Shown here piece by piece: positions 28,184 through 36,831 of a stretch of 64,000 bases of DNA. Position 1 is the stretch's first letter, and every line of letters starts with the position of its first letter. The position numbers were made by a program, and so were the translations under genes. The stretch covers positions 186,001 through 250,000 of the forward strand of contig CAVYCE010000002.1 in NCBI GenBank assembly GCA_963766995.1, in the 5' to 3' direction. Source of the DNA: Bog-473 sp963766995 (GTDB lineage: Bacteria; Actinomycetota; Acidimicrobiia; Acidimicrobiales; RAAP-2). Below the pieces are notes generated by a model, which was not told the DNA's origin, made no database searches, and saw nothing but the letters and a program-made list of their open reading frames with translations.

Positions 28184-30751
28184 GTGCGGCGGATGATCGT
28201 GGCAGTGGCAGGTTTGGCAGCAATAGTGGGAATCGTCGTGCCGGCAGTGGCCTCGGCCAGCGCCCCGGGCATCAGCACCGCCCTGGTGCGAACGGCCAAT
28301 GAGCTGCCTGGGCTGGCCCACGCCACGTTGCTGGGAGCGGCTCCGTCCACCACCTTGCTGACGGTCGACGTCGGTCTCACAGCACCGAGTCAGTCCGGCG
28401 AGTCGTCCTACCTGTCTGCGCTTTACAACCAGCACAGCGCGTTGTACCACCACTTCCTCACGCCATCGCAGTTCAACGCACAGTTCGGGGTCTCCCCCAC
28501 CACGGTGTCGGCCACCGAGTCATGGCTCCGATCGTCCGGCGCGACCGTCTCCTATGTATCAGGCTCTGGGGACCTGATCGCCGTGCAAGGCACCACGGCC
28601 CAGTTAGGCAAGCTGATGGAGACCACGTTGGGCACCTACAAGATCGGCGCCTACAACTTCATTGCCAACCAGAGCGCGCCTGCCGTTCCCTCCAACCTGC
28701 CCATCTCCGATGTCGTCGGATTGAATACGTTGCAGCGGATGTGGAGTCCTTCGGTGGCCGCCCAATCGACGCTGAAGTCCACTCCTGCGGCGACGAACTC
28801 CTCCTACGTGGGCACCTTGGTTCCGCAGGACCTCTGGGGTGTCTATGACGCACCCAGCAGCGATGAAGGTCAGGGCGAGACAGCCGGCATGTTTGGTGCT
28901 GGCTACAACGACGGCGTTGTGGCTGATCTCCGCGTTTACGAGCAGCGCATGGGCTTGCCGGCTGTTCCCGTTCGCATGGTCAGCGAGCAGGACATCACCA
29001 AGCCTTCGGTGCCCAACGACAACGACATCGTTGGCGATGACGAGTGGAATCTCGATACTGACGCCATCTCGGGCATGGCACCCAAACTGGCCCACATGGA
29101 CATGTACTTCGCGTCCAACTACTACGACGCCAACTTCGCCATCATGTTCTCCGACTGGGCTAACGATCCCATCGGACCCAAGCAGATGGACTTCAGCTAC
29201 GGCGAGTGCGAGGCGGACCCCACCTCTCCGTATCTGGACAACACTCACATCGGGCTGTTCGGCGAGGGATACGGTGCCATCGGCAACGGATTGCAGATCC
29301 TTGGGGACAATGCCCTCGAACAGGCTGTGCTCGAAGGCCGGACGCTCTTCAGCTCTGCCGGCGATAACGGCGGATCGTGCCCGGCCGTCGTCTTGCCAGT
29401 GCTTGGTGCCGGCAATGGAGTCAACCCCCAGCCACTCCCGACGGATCAGAACTACCCCTGCGCCAGCGCGTTCGCCGTCTGTGTCGGCGGGACAGTGGTC
29501 ACCACCAATGGCACGTCCAACACCAAGGTGACGGGTGCCGCGTCGTCTGACTACACGAGCGCCCCCAAGCGGGTGGCTGAGCAGTCGTGGATCTTCACCG
29601 GTGGAGGCACGACCGACAACATCCCCAAGCCGGCGTATCAAGACGGTGTGAGCGCGATCGATCTTCCTTGTACCGGTCTGGAGACGGCCAAAGGCGCCGT
29701 GATCGCGCCAGGAACGACGTGTCGAGGAGTCCCCGATGTGGCCGCCATGTCCGGTTCCGGGCTGACTGACGGCGAACTGGTTGGTGCCAATGCCTATGCC
29801 ACCAATGTGGACATGAATCCGTCTCCGGGTGGCGGCACCAGCCTTTCTTCACCACTCGTTGTTGGATTGTGGGCGCGGATACAAGCTGCTGCACCAACAC
29901 CAGCAGGTCTGGGATTCGCCAACGAGACCTTCTACGCCGTGGGCAAGGGGCAGCTCGGCAATGCGTCTCGAGACTTCTATGACGTGACGTCGTCCGATCT
30001 GCCCATCGGCAACTTCTACTATCAGGCGGCCAAGGGATGGGACTACACGTCAGGATGGGGTGCCCTTGATGTGGCCAACTTCATCCGTGACGTTGACCAC
30101 AATCCGAGCCTCACGCCTACTCATCCGTCCGACAATGTCGATCTCACTTCGTATTTCCCGCAGGTGACCTGCGACGCCACCATGACCAATCCGGCAGGCA
30201 ATGCGTACGATCCTGTGCTGTCTGGGTTGTCAATATTTGTCAACGAACCGGCCTTGGATATCACCAGTGCGTCACTGGCACCAAGCACCAACGGCAAGGA
30301 TCTCGTGGCCACTATTTCTGGGCCTTCATTGTCGACGACGGGGCCTATCGATGCCCTCGGCGGGTTCAACTTCTTCTTGTACTGGACGTACAACGGCACC
30401 ACCTACTTTGCGACGGCGCAGGTCGATCCGGGCCAGCCGTTGCCGGCCACCCCATTGACCAACCCGATCTCTGCCCCGGTTTCACTGCCGCTCGGTACGG
30501 TGACATACGGCGACGGGGCAGCAACTGGCGATTCGGCATCGATGAGTCACACCGACACGGGCAGCTTTAATCACGGGACCGTGACGATCAATGTGCCCCT
30601 GGCCAACGTGGGCAATCCGCCGGCCGGGAGTCTTCTCACGTATCCGTATGCCTACGACACCATGCCCAACGGCGTCTTGGTGGCAGGCGCCGTTGACGAG
30701 GCCGTGGCTGGGCCACCGGGAGAAGCGCTCAAGCTGGGGCCTGGCTGCTGA
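28184..30751 (+). CDS. Secreted S53-family (sedolisin/kumamolisin) protease precursor
   Basis: An 855-residue protein with a signal peptide (about 1-26, cleavage after VASASA). The pro-kumamolisin propeptide follows (about 55-195: HHFLTPSQFNAQFGVS). The catalytic domain has the Glu287-x3-Asp291 pair (DDEWNLDTD), an oxyanion-type Asp in the FSYGECEAD region, and the nucleophile Ser553 in GGTSLSSPL. A Ca-site-like segment (DVTSSDLP, GWDYTSGWGALDV) follows. About 200 further residues (beyond 640) form an extra beta-rich C-terminal region. S53 proteases usually act at acidic pH. GTG start with a strong RBS (GGAGG at 28170-28174). Confidence 0.93.
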   Translation: MRRMIVAVAGLAAIVGIVVPAVASASAPGISTALVRTANELPGLAHATLLGAAPSTTLLTVDVGLTAPSQSGESSYLSALYNQHSALYHHFLTPSQFNAQFGVSPTTVSATESWLRSSGATVSYVSGSGDLIAVQGTTAQLGKLMETTLGTYKIGAYNFIANQSAPAVPSNLPISDVVGLNTLQRMWSPSVAAQSTLKSTPAATNSSYVGTLVPQDLWGVYDAPSSDEGQGETAGMFGAGYNDGVVADLRVYEQRMGLPAVPVRMVSEQDITKPSVPNDNDIVGDDEWNLDTDAISGMAPKLAHMDMYFASNYYDANFAIMFSDWANDPIGPKQMDFSYGECEADPTSPYLDNTHIGLFGEGYGAIGNGLQILGDNALEQAVLEGRTLFSSAGDNGGSCPAVVLPVLGAGNGVNPQPLPTDQNYPCASAFAVCVGGTVVTTNGTSNTKVTGAASSDYTSAPKRVAEQSWIFTGGGTTDNIPKPAYQDGVSAIDLPCTGLETAKGAVIAPGTTCRGVPDVAAMSGSGLTDGELVGANAYATNVDMNPSPGGGTSLSSPLVVGLWARIQAAAPTPAGLGFANETFYAVGKGQLGNASRDFYDVTSSDLPIGNFYYQAAKGWDYTSGWGALDVANFIRDVDHNPSLTPTHPSDNVDLTSYFPQVTCDATMTNPAGNAYDPVLSGLSIFVNEPALDITSASLAPSTNGKDLVATISGPSLSTTGPIDALGGFNFFLYWTYNGTTYFATAQVDPGQPLPATPLTNPISAPVSLPLGTVTYGDGAATGDSASMSHTDTGSFNHGTVTINVPLANVGNPPAGSLLTYPYAYDTMPNGVLVAGAVDEAVAGPPGEALKLGPGC

Positions 30752-30752
30752 T

Positions 30753-30947
30753 TCAACGGGCGAAAAGATGCCAGCCCAGGAACATCCAACCGGTGAGGAG
30801 GCAGACTCGCCACACGGGATGGGTGGCGAACCACGAGACGACTTGCCTCGGTCGCCCCATGGCCGACGGCCGTGCCCACGAGTACAACCACTGGGACACA
30901 GCGGCAATGATGAGCACACCCCACACGGCGTACGACACGGCACTCAC
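30753..30947 (-). CDS. Small membrane protein, DUF6186-like
   Basis: A 64-residue protein with two hydrophobic helices ending GWMFLGWHLFAR. The terminal GWHLFAR-type motif resembles short actinobacterial DUF6186 proteins (from memory, unverified). GTG 30947 overlaps the upstream gene's TGA as GTGA, so it is preferred over an ATG at 30980. Function unknown. Convergent with the S53 protease with 1 bp between stops. Confidence 0.65.
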   Translation of the reverse strand: MSAVSYAVWGVLIIAAVSQWLYSWARPSAMGRPRQVVSWFATHPVWRVCLLTGWMFLGWHLFAR

Positions 30948-31363
30948 TGCACTGCCGATCCTCGCCGAATGATCATCCAACCCAGCGACAGCCAGACCAG
31001 CACGACCAATGCCTTGAGGGCTTCGTAGCGATCAACGGCGTCGGTCATGGAACTCAGCGTCGGATGCTGTGCCCTCGATCCTGGAGCGACATAGCAATAG
31101 AGCTCCCAAGCGAGGATCGCTAGGAACAGCACGAACCACGGCCGATACGGGTGTGCGGTTGAATCTGTCGGCCGAATCATGGCCGTGTGCAACGGCCACC
31201 ATCGGACTGCGGCCAGAAGGGTCAGACCGAGAGGTGTGGCGACCGCCATATCGGCTGGCCAGGTGAAGGGCGTCGTACCTGCCACCAGGACGGCATAAGC
31301 CGCCCCGATCACCAAATAGGTAGTGCACTTCCCTCGAGATCGTAACGAGCCTCTTTGGCGCAC
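30944..31363 (-). CDS. Small polytopic membrane protein, unknown function
   Basis: A 139-residue protein starting at GTG 31363 with about four hydrophobic segments (residues 15-32, 38-54, 72-92 and 113-131) and basic ends. I recognise no family. It starts 23 bp after the ygfZ stop and is coupled to the next small membrane protein by GTGA overlap. The two may form a complex (inference). Confidence 0.65.
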   Translation of the reverse strand: MRQRGSLRSRGKCTTYLVIGAAYAVLVAGTTPFTWPADMAVATPLGLTLLAAVRWWPLHTAMIRPTDSTAHPYRPWFVLFLAILAWELYCYVAPGSRAQHPTLSSMTDAVDRYEALKALVVLVWLSLGWMIIRRGSAVQ

Positions 31364-31386
31364 GACTTCAGGTGTCGAGGGCTCAG

Positions 31387-32367
31387 TCAGGCGTTAACGA
31401 AGGGCAGGTCAGCCACCCGGCCCGCCTGGGCTCCACCCAAGCCGTCGCCCGACCGGATGCGGATCGGCCCCGGAGTCTCCACCGTCCGGTGCAGGTAGGC
31501 CAGGGCCACCCAGGCATCTACCTCGTCACTCCAAGAGGCCGAGGTGATGGTGCCCACCACCTTATCCTGGGCCACGTCTTCCTCGGGGTTCGAAGCCGAG
31601 TGCAGGGTCATCCCGACGGTCAGAGATGTTCCGTCTCGGGCAGATCCGGCCACCACGCCAACAAGCCGCCGCGGCACATTGTTGCCACGGGAGTCAAGAC
31701 GGGCGATGAGTTCTTGACCGGTGTAACACCCTTTGGTGAAACTGACCGCTCGCTCTATCAGGCCTGCCTCGGCCGCGATTGTCTTGTCGGTGAGCTCACT
31801 GCCCATGGCTGGGATGCCAGAGGCGATGCGGTACGCCTCAACCACCTCCCCGCTGCACGCGGTGATGCCGTCGGGCAGCGAGGTCAGGTCGAGCACCAGA
31901 TCCTTGGGTCCGATAAGGTCGATCCCGGTCCAACCATTCCATTCGTAGGGAGTGCCAGTCACCCCACCTTCGGCCATGACGGTCAGCAGGCCCGCGGACG
32001 CCGACTCCACCTGAGGACCGCGCAGGGACAGGCAGCGCCATTCGAGGCGAGACATTTCCACCTTGGAGCGAAGGAGAAACTTTTTCAGCCGCGCCACCAT
32101 GGCATCGCCGAAACCGGCGTCAGTGTCGAGCACGAAGCCTTGGGCATCGACACGGGTAACCCGTAGAAAGGTCGTCAGCTTGCCATCGGGCTGAAGCAAT
32201 AACGAATCAGCTGACTGACCGACCACAAGTGCGGTGATGTCCTGGCTCAGCTGACCCTGCAGGTAAGCCTCGGCATCCGCCCCATGCACACTAATGAAGT
32301 CGCGCGGGGAAAGGTATGCACCGGCACCGCGCCGAAGGGCAGTGATCTGCTCCTTCTCGTCAGGCAT
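31387..32367 (-). CDS. ygfZ: YgfZ/GcvT-like folate-binding protein
   Basis: A 326-residue protein with the diagnostic KGCYTGQELIARLDSRG motif (redox-active Cys) in a GcvT-like fold. YgfZ proteins bind tetrahydrofolate and assist repair or assembly of certain Fe-S enzymes. ATG 32367 overlaps the trpE stop by 8 bp, placing it at the end of the his-trpE transcript. Confidence 0.9.
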   Translation of the reverse strand: MPDEKEQITALRRGAGAYLSPRDFISVHGADAEAYLQGQLSQDITALVVGQSADSLLLQPDGKLTTFLRVTRVDAQGFVLDTDAGFGDAMVARLKKFLLRSKVEMSRLEWRCLSLRGPQVESASAGLLTVMAEGGVTGTPYEWNGWTGIDLIGPKDLVLDLTSLPDGITACSGEVVEAYRIASGIPAMGSELTDKTIAAEAGLIERAVSFTKGCYTGQELIARLDSRGNNVPRRLVGVVAGSARDGTSLTVGMTLHSASNPEEDVAQDKVVGTITSASWSDEVDAWVALAYLHRTVETPGPIRIRSGDGLGGAQAGRVADLPFVNA

Positions 32368-33895
32368 GGGAGATCGCGGCCCGTGAAGCCGACATACCAC
32401 GAGCGGCCGTGACTGCCACGAGGAGAGCCTGGGCCTTCTGGAAGCATTCGGCATCCTCGCGTTCGGGATCACTGTCGGCCACAATGCCGGCACCGGCTTG
32501 CACGCATGCCTTGCCGTTGGGCGAGACCACCATGGTGCGAATGGCGATTGCCGTGTCCACATTGCCGGAGAAGTCGATGTACCCCACCACGCCTCCGTAC
32601 ACGCCCCGTTTCGTGGGTTCGAGATCGTCGATGATCTCCATGGCTCGTACCTTGGGTGCACCGGACAGTGTCCCGGCCGGCAGGGTGGCTCGCAGCACAT
32701 CAATCGGCCCCTTGTCCTCCGACAGCTCACCGGAGACCTGTGACGTGATGTGCATAATGTGGCTGTAGCGCTCAATGGTCATGAGTTCGTCGACCTTCTC
32801 GGTACCGAATCGGACCACGCGACCCACGTCGTTTCGGGCGAGATCAACCAACATGATGTGCTCCGCCAATTCCTTGGGGTCTTCGGCCAATTCTCCTTCA
32901 AGGAGTCGGTCGTGCTGCTCGTTCTCGCCTCGAGGTCGTGAACCAGCGATGGGACGAGAGGTCACAATGCCGTCTCGAAGGCGCACCATGGGTTCAGGAG
33001 ATGCGCCCACCACCGTCACTTCGGGAAAGCGCAAGAAATAGAGGTACGGGCTGGGATTGAGCAGCCGCAAGGCTCGGTACACGTCAAATGGGTCCGCTTG
33101 AAGTTCGAGGTCAAAGCGCTGAGACAGCACCACTTGGAAAATGTCTCCGGCCACAATGTGTTCCTTGGCCACGGCAATGGCGTCTCGGTATTCCTCTGAC
33201 GTCATCGTCCGGGTGGCTTCCGCCGCCACCAACCCTTCACGGGGAGCCGGGACCATCTCGCCCGAGCGCGTGCGGGCGCAGTCGGCCGCCAGCTCGTCCA
33301 GACGTGTGCAGGCGTCGTCGTAGACGGCACTGACAGCAGCCGCATCTAGGGCACCATCGACTGGGTCAGGGATCACGACGTTGTCAATAAGGATGATGCG
33401 CTGGCGCCAGTGATCGAAGGCGGCGAATTGCCCGATAACGACGAGAGCAGCATCGGGATGACCCAAGTCGTCTTGGGGTGGGTGCGGGAGTCGTTCAACC
33501 TCTCGCACCACGTCGTAGCCCAAGTAGCCCACCACGCCGCCGTGAAGTGGTGGAAGTCCATTCAATTGTGGTGACTGGAAGCGGTCGATCAATTCCTTCA
33601 CGGCAGCGAGTATGCCGCTGTCCGAAGAGCCCAAACCCAAGCGGCCAGTGGCTTCGACGGCATGACCACGAGCGGTCAGTGTGGCCAGAGGTCGTCGTCC
33701 CACGAAGGAGTATCGGCCCCACCGTTCGCCGCCTTCGACGGACTCGAACAAGAAGCCGTCGTCGTCACCGACCACGTTGGCGAAGGCCGCCACAGGAGTG
33801 AGCGTGTCGGCCACCACCTCGCACCACACGGGCACGATGGCGTGTTCCTTAGCCAACGCGGCGAACTCGGCCGGATCCGGTCGAAAGTGCAACAT
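32360..33895 (-). CDS. trpE: Anthranilate synthase component I
   Basis: A 511-residue protein. The N-terminal part holds the Trp feedback region (LFESVEGGERWGRYSFVG, LES-type motif). The C-terminal chorismate-binding domain has FQVVLSQRFDL, YLYFLRFPEVTVVGASPEPMVR, RPIAGSRPRG, LVDLARNDVGRV, LPAGTLSGAPKVRAMEII and QAGAGIVADSDPEREDAEC. It converts chorismate to anthranilate with a TrpG partner that is absent here. The ATG shares one base with the hisI stop (TGATG). Sited with his genes, apart from trpCFBA. Confidence 0.96.
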   Translation of the reverse strand: MLHFRPDPAEFAALAKEHAIVPVWCEVVADTLTPVAAFANVVGDDDGFLFESVEGGERWGRYSFVGRRPLATLTARGHAVEATGRLGLGSSDSGILAAVKELIDRFQSPQLNGLPPLHGGVVGYLGYDVVREVERLPHPPQDDLGHPDAALVVIGQFAAFDHWRQRIILIDNVVIPDPVDGALDAAAVSAVYDDACTRLDELAADCARTRSGEMVPAPREGLVAAEATRTMTSEEYRDAIAVAKEHIVAGDIFQVVLSQRFDLELQADPFDVYRALRLLNPSPYLYFLRFPEVTVVGASPEPMVRLRDGIVTSRPIAGSRPRGENEQHDRLLEGELAEDPKELAEHIMLVDLARNDVGRVVRFGTEKVDELMTIERYSHIMHITSQVSGELSEDKGPIDVLRATLPAGTLSGAPKVRAMEIIDDLEPTKRGVYGGVVGYIDFSGNVDTAIAIRTMVVSPNGKACVQAGAGIVADSDPEREDAECFQKAQALLVAVTAARGMSASRAAISHA

Positions 33896-34287
33896 CAGTC
33901 GGGGCGCGGCACTCCGGGCCCGTGGCCGACGGTGCGGAAGAAGCACGTCCGCTCCCCGGTGTGGCAGGCGCCCTTCCCATGCTGATCGACGAGAACCACC
34001 AGCGCGTCGCCATCACAGTCCATGCGAACCTCTCGCACATACTGACGATCACCCGAGGTCTCACCCTTCTGCCAGTACTCCTTGCGACTCCGGCTGTAGA
34101 ACCACGAGCGGCCAGTGGTGAGGGTGCGCCGAAGCGCTTCGGCATCCATGTAAGCCAAGGTGAGTACCGTTCCGTCTGTCGCGTCCTGCACGATGGCCGG
34201 CACCAACCCGTCGGCATCCTTCAGAAAGTCCATCGCCTCAACCAGGTCGGCATTGATAACGAGCGGGACACCTTCGGCCACCGTCAT
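33895..34287 (-). CDS. hisI: Phosphoribosyl-AMP cyclohydrolase
   Basis: A 130-residue protein with MDAEALRRTL, GRSWFYSRSRKEYWQKGETSG and the metal-binding DCDGDALVVLVDQHGKGACHTGERTCFF run. It opens the ring of PR-AMP in His synthesis. There is no HisE domain, so it is monofunctional and a separate hisE must exist. Overlaps the GroES-like gene by 4 bp and trpE by 1 bp. Confidence 0.96.
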   Translation of the reverse strand: MTVAEGVPLVINADLVEAMDFLKDADGLVPAIVQDATDGTVLTLAYMDAEALRRTLTTGRSWFYSRSRKEYWQKGETSGDRQYVREVRMDCDGDALVVLVDQHGKGACHTGERTCFFRTVGHGPGVPRPD

Positions 34288-34643
34288 AGGTACAGGCCCG
34301 TTCCGCTGTCGTTCCGCTTGGAGGCAATGGCGTGGATGTCCCGCTCTCGCAAAATCACGTATTCCTCCCCATGAAGTTCAACTTCGAATCGATCCTCGGG
34401 ATTGAACAACACCGTGTCCCCTACTTTGATGCTGCGCACATGGGGTCCCACCGCAATGGTCTCAGCCCAGGTCAGTCGGCGAGTGATCTGAGCCGTGGCT
34501 GGGATCAGGATGCCGGCGCGGGACCGCCGTTCCCCATCCGACTGCGAGATTTGTACCAACACACGATCGAAAAGGACCGAAATTGGCTGCTTCTCGTCGA
34601 CCCCGTTGGTCGCTGCTGCCTTCTTGATAGACGCCGTCGGCAC
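34284..34643 (-). CDS. GroES-like co-chaperonin paralogue
   Basis: A protein of about 119 residues. LFDRVLVQISQSDGERRSRAGILIPATAQ is the GroES mobile-loop region, and VGDTVLFNPEDRFEVELHGEEYVILRERDIHAI is the C-terminal barrel (compare the GroES YKVGDxVLFxKYxGxEV and EEYLILRE patterns). It has an N-terminal extension and a basic C-terminal tail beyond canonical GroES. The start is uncertain: GTG 34643 is used, GTG 34661 is possible. It lies between hisF and hisI. It may serve a specific client or a second GroEL (inference). Confidence 0.75.
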   Translation of the reverse strand: MPTASIKKAAATNGVDEKQPISVLFDRVLVQISQSDGERRSRAGILIPATAQITRRLTWAETIAVGPHVRSIKVGDTVLFNPEDRFEVELHGEEYVILRERDIHAIASKRNDSGTGLYL

Positions 34644-34701
34644 CTCTGCACGGTACCGCACGATTGTGCTGGTCCAGGTCAGACGCAGGAAGGAGGGGTG
34701 T

Positions 34702-35466
34702 TCACGAGGCCGGTCGCACCGTAACTCCGTGGTCGGCCATGTAGGCCTTGGCCTCACCCAATGTGAATTGGCGACGGTGGAAGATCGATGCGGCTAGCAC
34801 GGCATCGGCCCCACCGTCGAGGGCGCCATCGACAAGATGTTGCAATGTGCCTACCCCTCCGGAGGCCACGACGGGAATCCCGACGGCATCGACCACAGCC
34901 CGGGTGAGGGCCAGATCGAACCCGTCCTTGGTGCCGTCTCGGTCCATCGAGGTGAGCAGGATCTCCCCTGCTCCGTTACGAGCACAGTCGGTGGCCCACT
35001 GCACAACGTCGATCCCGGTTGGACGCCGACCACCATGAGTGAAGACTTCCCAACCCCCCTGGGCTCGGGCCCGTGCGTCAATGGCTACGACAGCACACTG
35101 GCTCCCGAACTCGGCTGCAATGTCGCTTACGAGTGACGGGCGCTCGACGGCCGCCGTATTGACTGACACCTTGTCGGCCCCGGCGCGCAAGAGACGACGA
35201 GCGTCTTCGGTCTCTCGGACCCCACCACCGACGGTGAGCGGAATGAATACCTGCTCCGCCGTGCGGGCGACCACCGAGACCATGGTGTCGCGGGCGTCAG
35301 ATGAAGCGGTGATGTCCAAGAAGGTCAGCTCATCAGCGCCCTCGGCGTCATAGCGAGCCGCCAACTCCACCGGATCGCCTTCGTCGGTGAGATCAACGAA
35401 CTGCACGCCCTTGACGACCCGACCATCAGTGACGTCGAGGCAAGGAATTAGGCGGACACTGCGCAT
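34702..35466 (-). CDS. hisF: Imidazole glycerol phosphate synthase, cyclase subunit
   Basis: A 254-residue TIM barrel with the N-terminal RLIPCLDVTDGRVVKGVQF (catalytic Asp) and mid-barrel LTSMDRDGTKDGFD (second catalytic Asp). It also has the phosphate loops TVGGGVR and VVASGGVG. It uses ammonia from HisH to form IGP and AICAR. It overlaps hisA by 19 bp. Confidence 0.97.
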   Translation of the reverse strand: MRSVRLIPCLDVTDGRVVKGVQFVDLTDEGDPVELAARYDAEGADELTFLDITASSDARDTMVSVVARTAEQVFIPLTVGGGVRETEDARRLLRAGADKVSVNTAAVERPSLVSDIAAEFGSQCAVVAIDARARAQGGWEVFTHGGRRPTGIDVVQWATDCARNGAGEILLTSMDRDGTKDGFDLALTRAVVDAVGIPVVASGGVGTLQHLVDGALDGGADAVLAASIFHRRQFTLGEAKAYMADHGVTVRPAS

Positions 35467-36194
35467 ACGGCCACCGCCTCCTGCACGCCAAATCGACCCT
35501 CGACCAATGCCTTGCCCACAATTGCACCGTGAAGGGCCCCATGCGTACCCCGCAGGGCGGCTAAATGTTTCAGATCCTCCAGCGATCCCACTCCACCCGA
35601 AGCGATGACGGGCACGGACGTCGCGTCAAGGAGTTCGGTGAGACCAGTGAGATCGGGCCCCAGGAGCATGCCGTCGCGGGCGATGGAGGTGGCGATCACC
35701 GCGGCGATGGGATCGTCCTTCCACGCCACCAAAAGCTCAAGGGGAGATACGCCGCTACCGGACAACCACCCGTGGGCACGGGCCTCCATCTGCCCGTCGT
35801 CGCCGACGCTGTAGTCCAGCCCCACGGCAATTTGGTGAGGCCAACGCTGGGCGCATGTCGTCACCATGCCTGGATCTTCAATGGCGGCCGTACCAAGGAT
35901 GGCTCGCGACACGCCCAACTCCAACACGGCACTGACATCGGCTTCGGATCGCAGACCGCCGCCCGTCTCTACGGGCACACCCAGAGCCACGATTTGGGCC
36001 AACACCGATCGCTCGTGGGGCGTGCCAGTTCGGGCCGCATCGAGGTCGACCACATGCAGCCAGGTGGCCCCGCCGGCGATGAACTGGCGGGCCAGATCGA
36101 CCGGGTCGCCGTACTGGGTCTCCTGGTCGTAGTCCCCCTGAGTCAGGCGAACGGCCGCGCCGCCGCGTAAGTCAATGGCGGGATAGAGCTCCAT
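35448..36194 (-). CDS. hisA: Phosphoribosylformimino-AICAR ribotide isomerase
   Basis: A 248-residue TIM barrel: LYPAIDLRGGAAVRLTQGDYDQETQYGDP, LHVVDLDAARTG, VETGGGLR and IATSIARDGMLLGPD. ATG 36194 is chosen because the longer frame intrudes into hisH. Actinobacteria often replace HisA and TrpF with bifunctional PriA. Here a separate trpF exists, so a dedicated HisA is the simplest reading, but dual activity cannot be excluded from sequence. Confidence 0.94.
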   Translation of the reverse strand: MELYPAIDLRGGAAVRLTQGDYDQETQYGDPVDLARQFIAGGATWLHVVDLDAARTGTPHERSVLAQIVALGVPVETGGGLRSEADVSAVLELGVSRAILGTAAIEDPGMVTTCAQRWPHQIAVGLDYSVGDDGQMEARAHGWLSGSGVSPLELLVAWKDDPIAAVIATSIARDGMLLGPDLTGLTELLDATSVPVIASGGVGSLEDLKHLAALRGTHGALHGAIVGKALVEGRFGVQEAVAVCAVSA

Positions 36195-36204
36195 GATCGC
36201 CCGC

Positions 36205-36831
36205 TCAGGCCGCGGCAGGCATGGCCAAGAAGTTGGCCAAAAGGGCCAGCCCACTCTTGCCTGACTTTTCCGGGTGGAATTGTGCACCCCACAGGTTCCC
36301 TCGCATGACCAGCGACGCCACCGGCCCGCCGTAGTCGCACACCGCCACGGTTTCTTCGCCAACAGGGGGAGCGAATGAATGCACAAAGTAGACCCAGGGC
36401 CGATCGCCCAGGCCAGACAACGGAGCGAGCACCAGTCCGTCGACGGGCTTGGTGGGAATCAGTTGGTTCCATTGCATCTGAGGGTGCTTCTCCCCCGCTG
36501 GCAGGCGATCCACTACCCCTTTGAACACACCAAGCCCGACCGCCCCGGGACTTTCTACCGATCCTTCGTAGAGCAATTGGAAGCCGATACACACCGCCAG
36601 AAACGGAACCCCAGCCGCTAATGCAGCCCGGGTAGCCGACTCCAGGCCACTGTCGGCCAACGCTCGGGCGCAGGCACCGAAGGCCCCCACCCCGGGGAGG
36701 ACGACAGCGTCGGCCGCTTCGACCTCGGCTGGATCGGACACCAGTCGAGCTTCAGCACCGACGTGCTGCAGTGCCTTCTCAGCTGAGCGCAGGTTGCCGA
36801 TGCCGTAGTCGAGCACGGCAACTTTTGTCAC
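36205..36831 (-). CDS. hisH: Imidazole glycerol phosphate synthase, glutaminase subunit
   Basis: A 208-residue class I glutamine amidotransferase. Catalytic Cys81 is in LAVCIGFQLL (CIGFQ where CLGMQ is common), and His186/Glu188 are in GAQFHPEKS. The N-terminal VAVLDYGIGNLRS and VLPGVGAFGACA are typical. It delivers ammonia to HisF. It ends 10 bp before hisA and overlaps hisB by 4 bp. Confidence 0.96.
   Translation of the reverse strand: MTKVAVLDYGIGNLRSAEKALQHVGAEARLVSDPAEVEAADAVVLPGVGAFGACARALADSGLESATRAALAAGVPFLAVCIGFQLLYEGSVESPGAVGLGVFKGVVDRLPAGEKHPQMQWNQLIPTKPVDGLVLAPLSGLGDRPWVYFVHSFAPPVGEETVAVCDYGGPVASLVMRGNLWGAQFHPEKSGKSGLALLANFLAMPAAA

Noticed and set aside
31372..32166. Plus-strand open frame of 264 codons over ygfZ
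   Set aside because: Antisense to a protein with the diagnostic KGCYTGQE motif; the frame is a codon-bias shadow.
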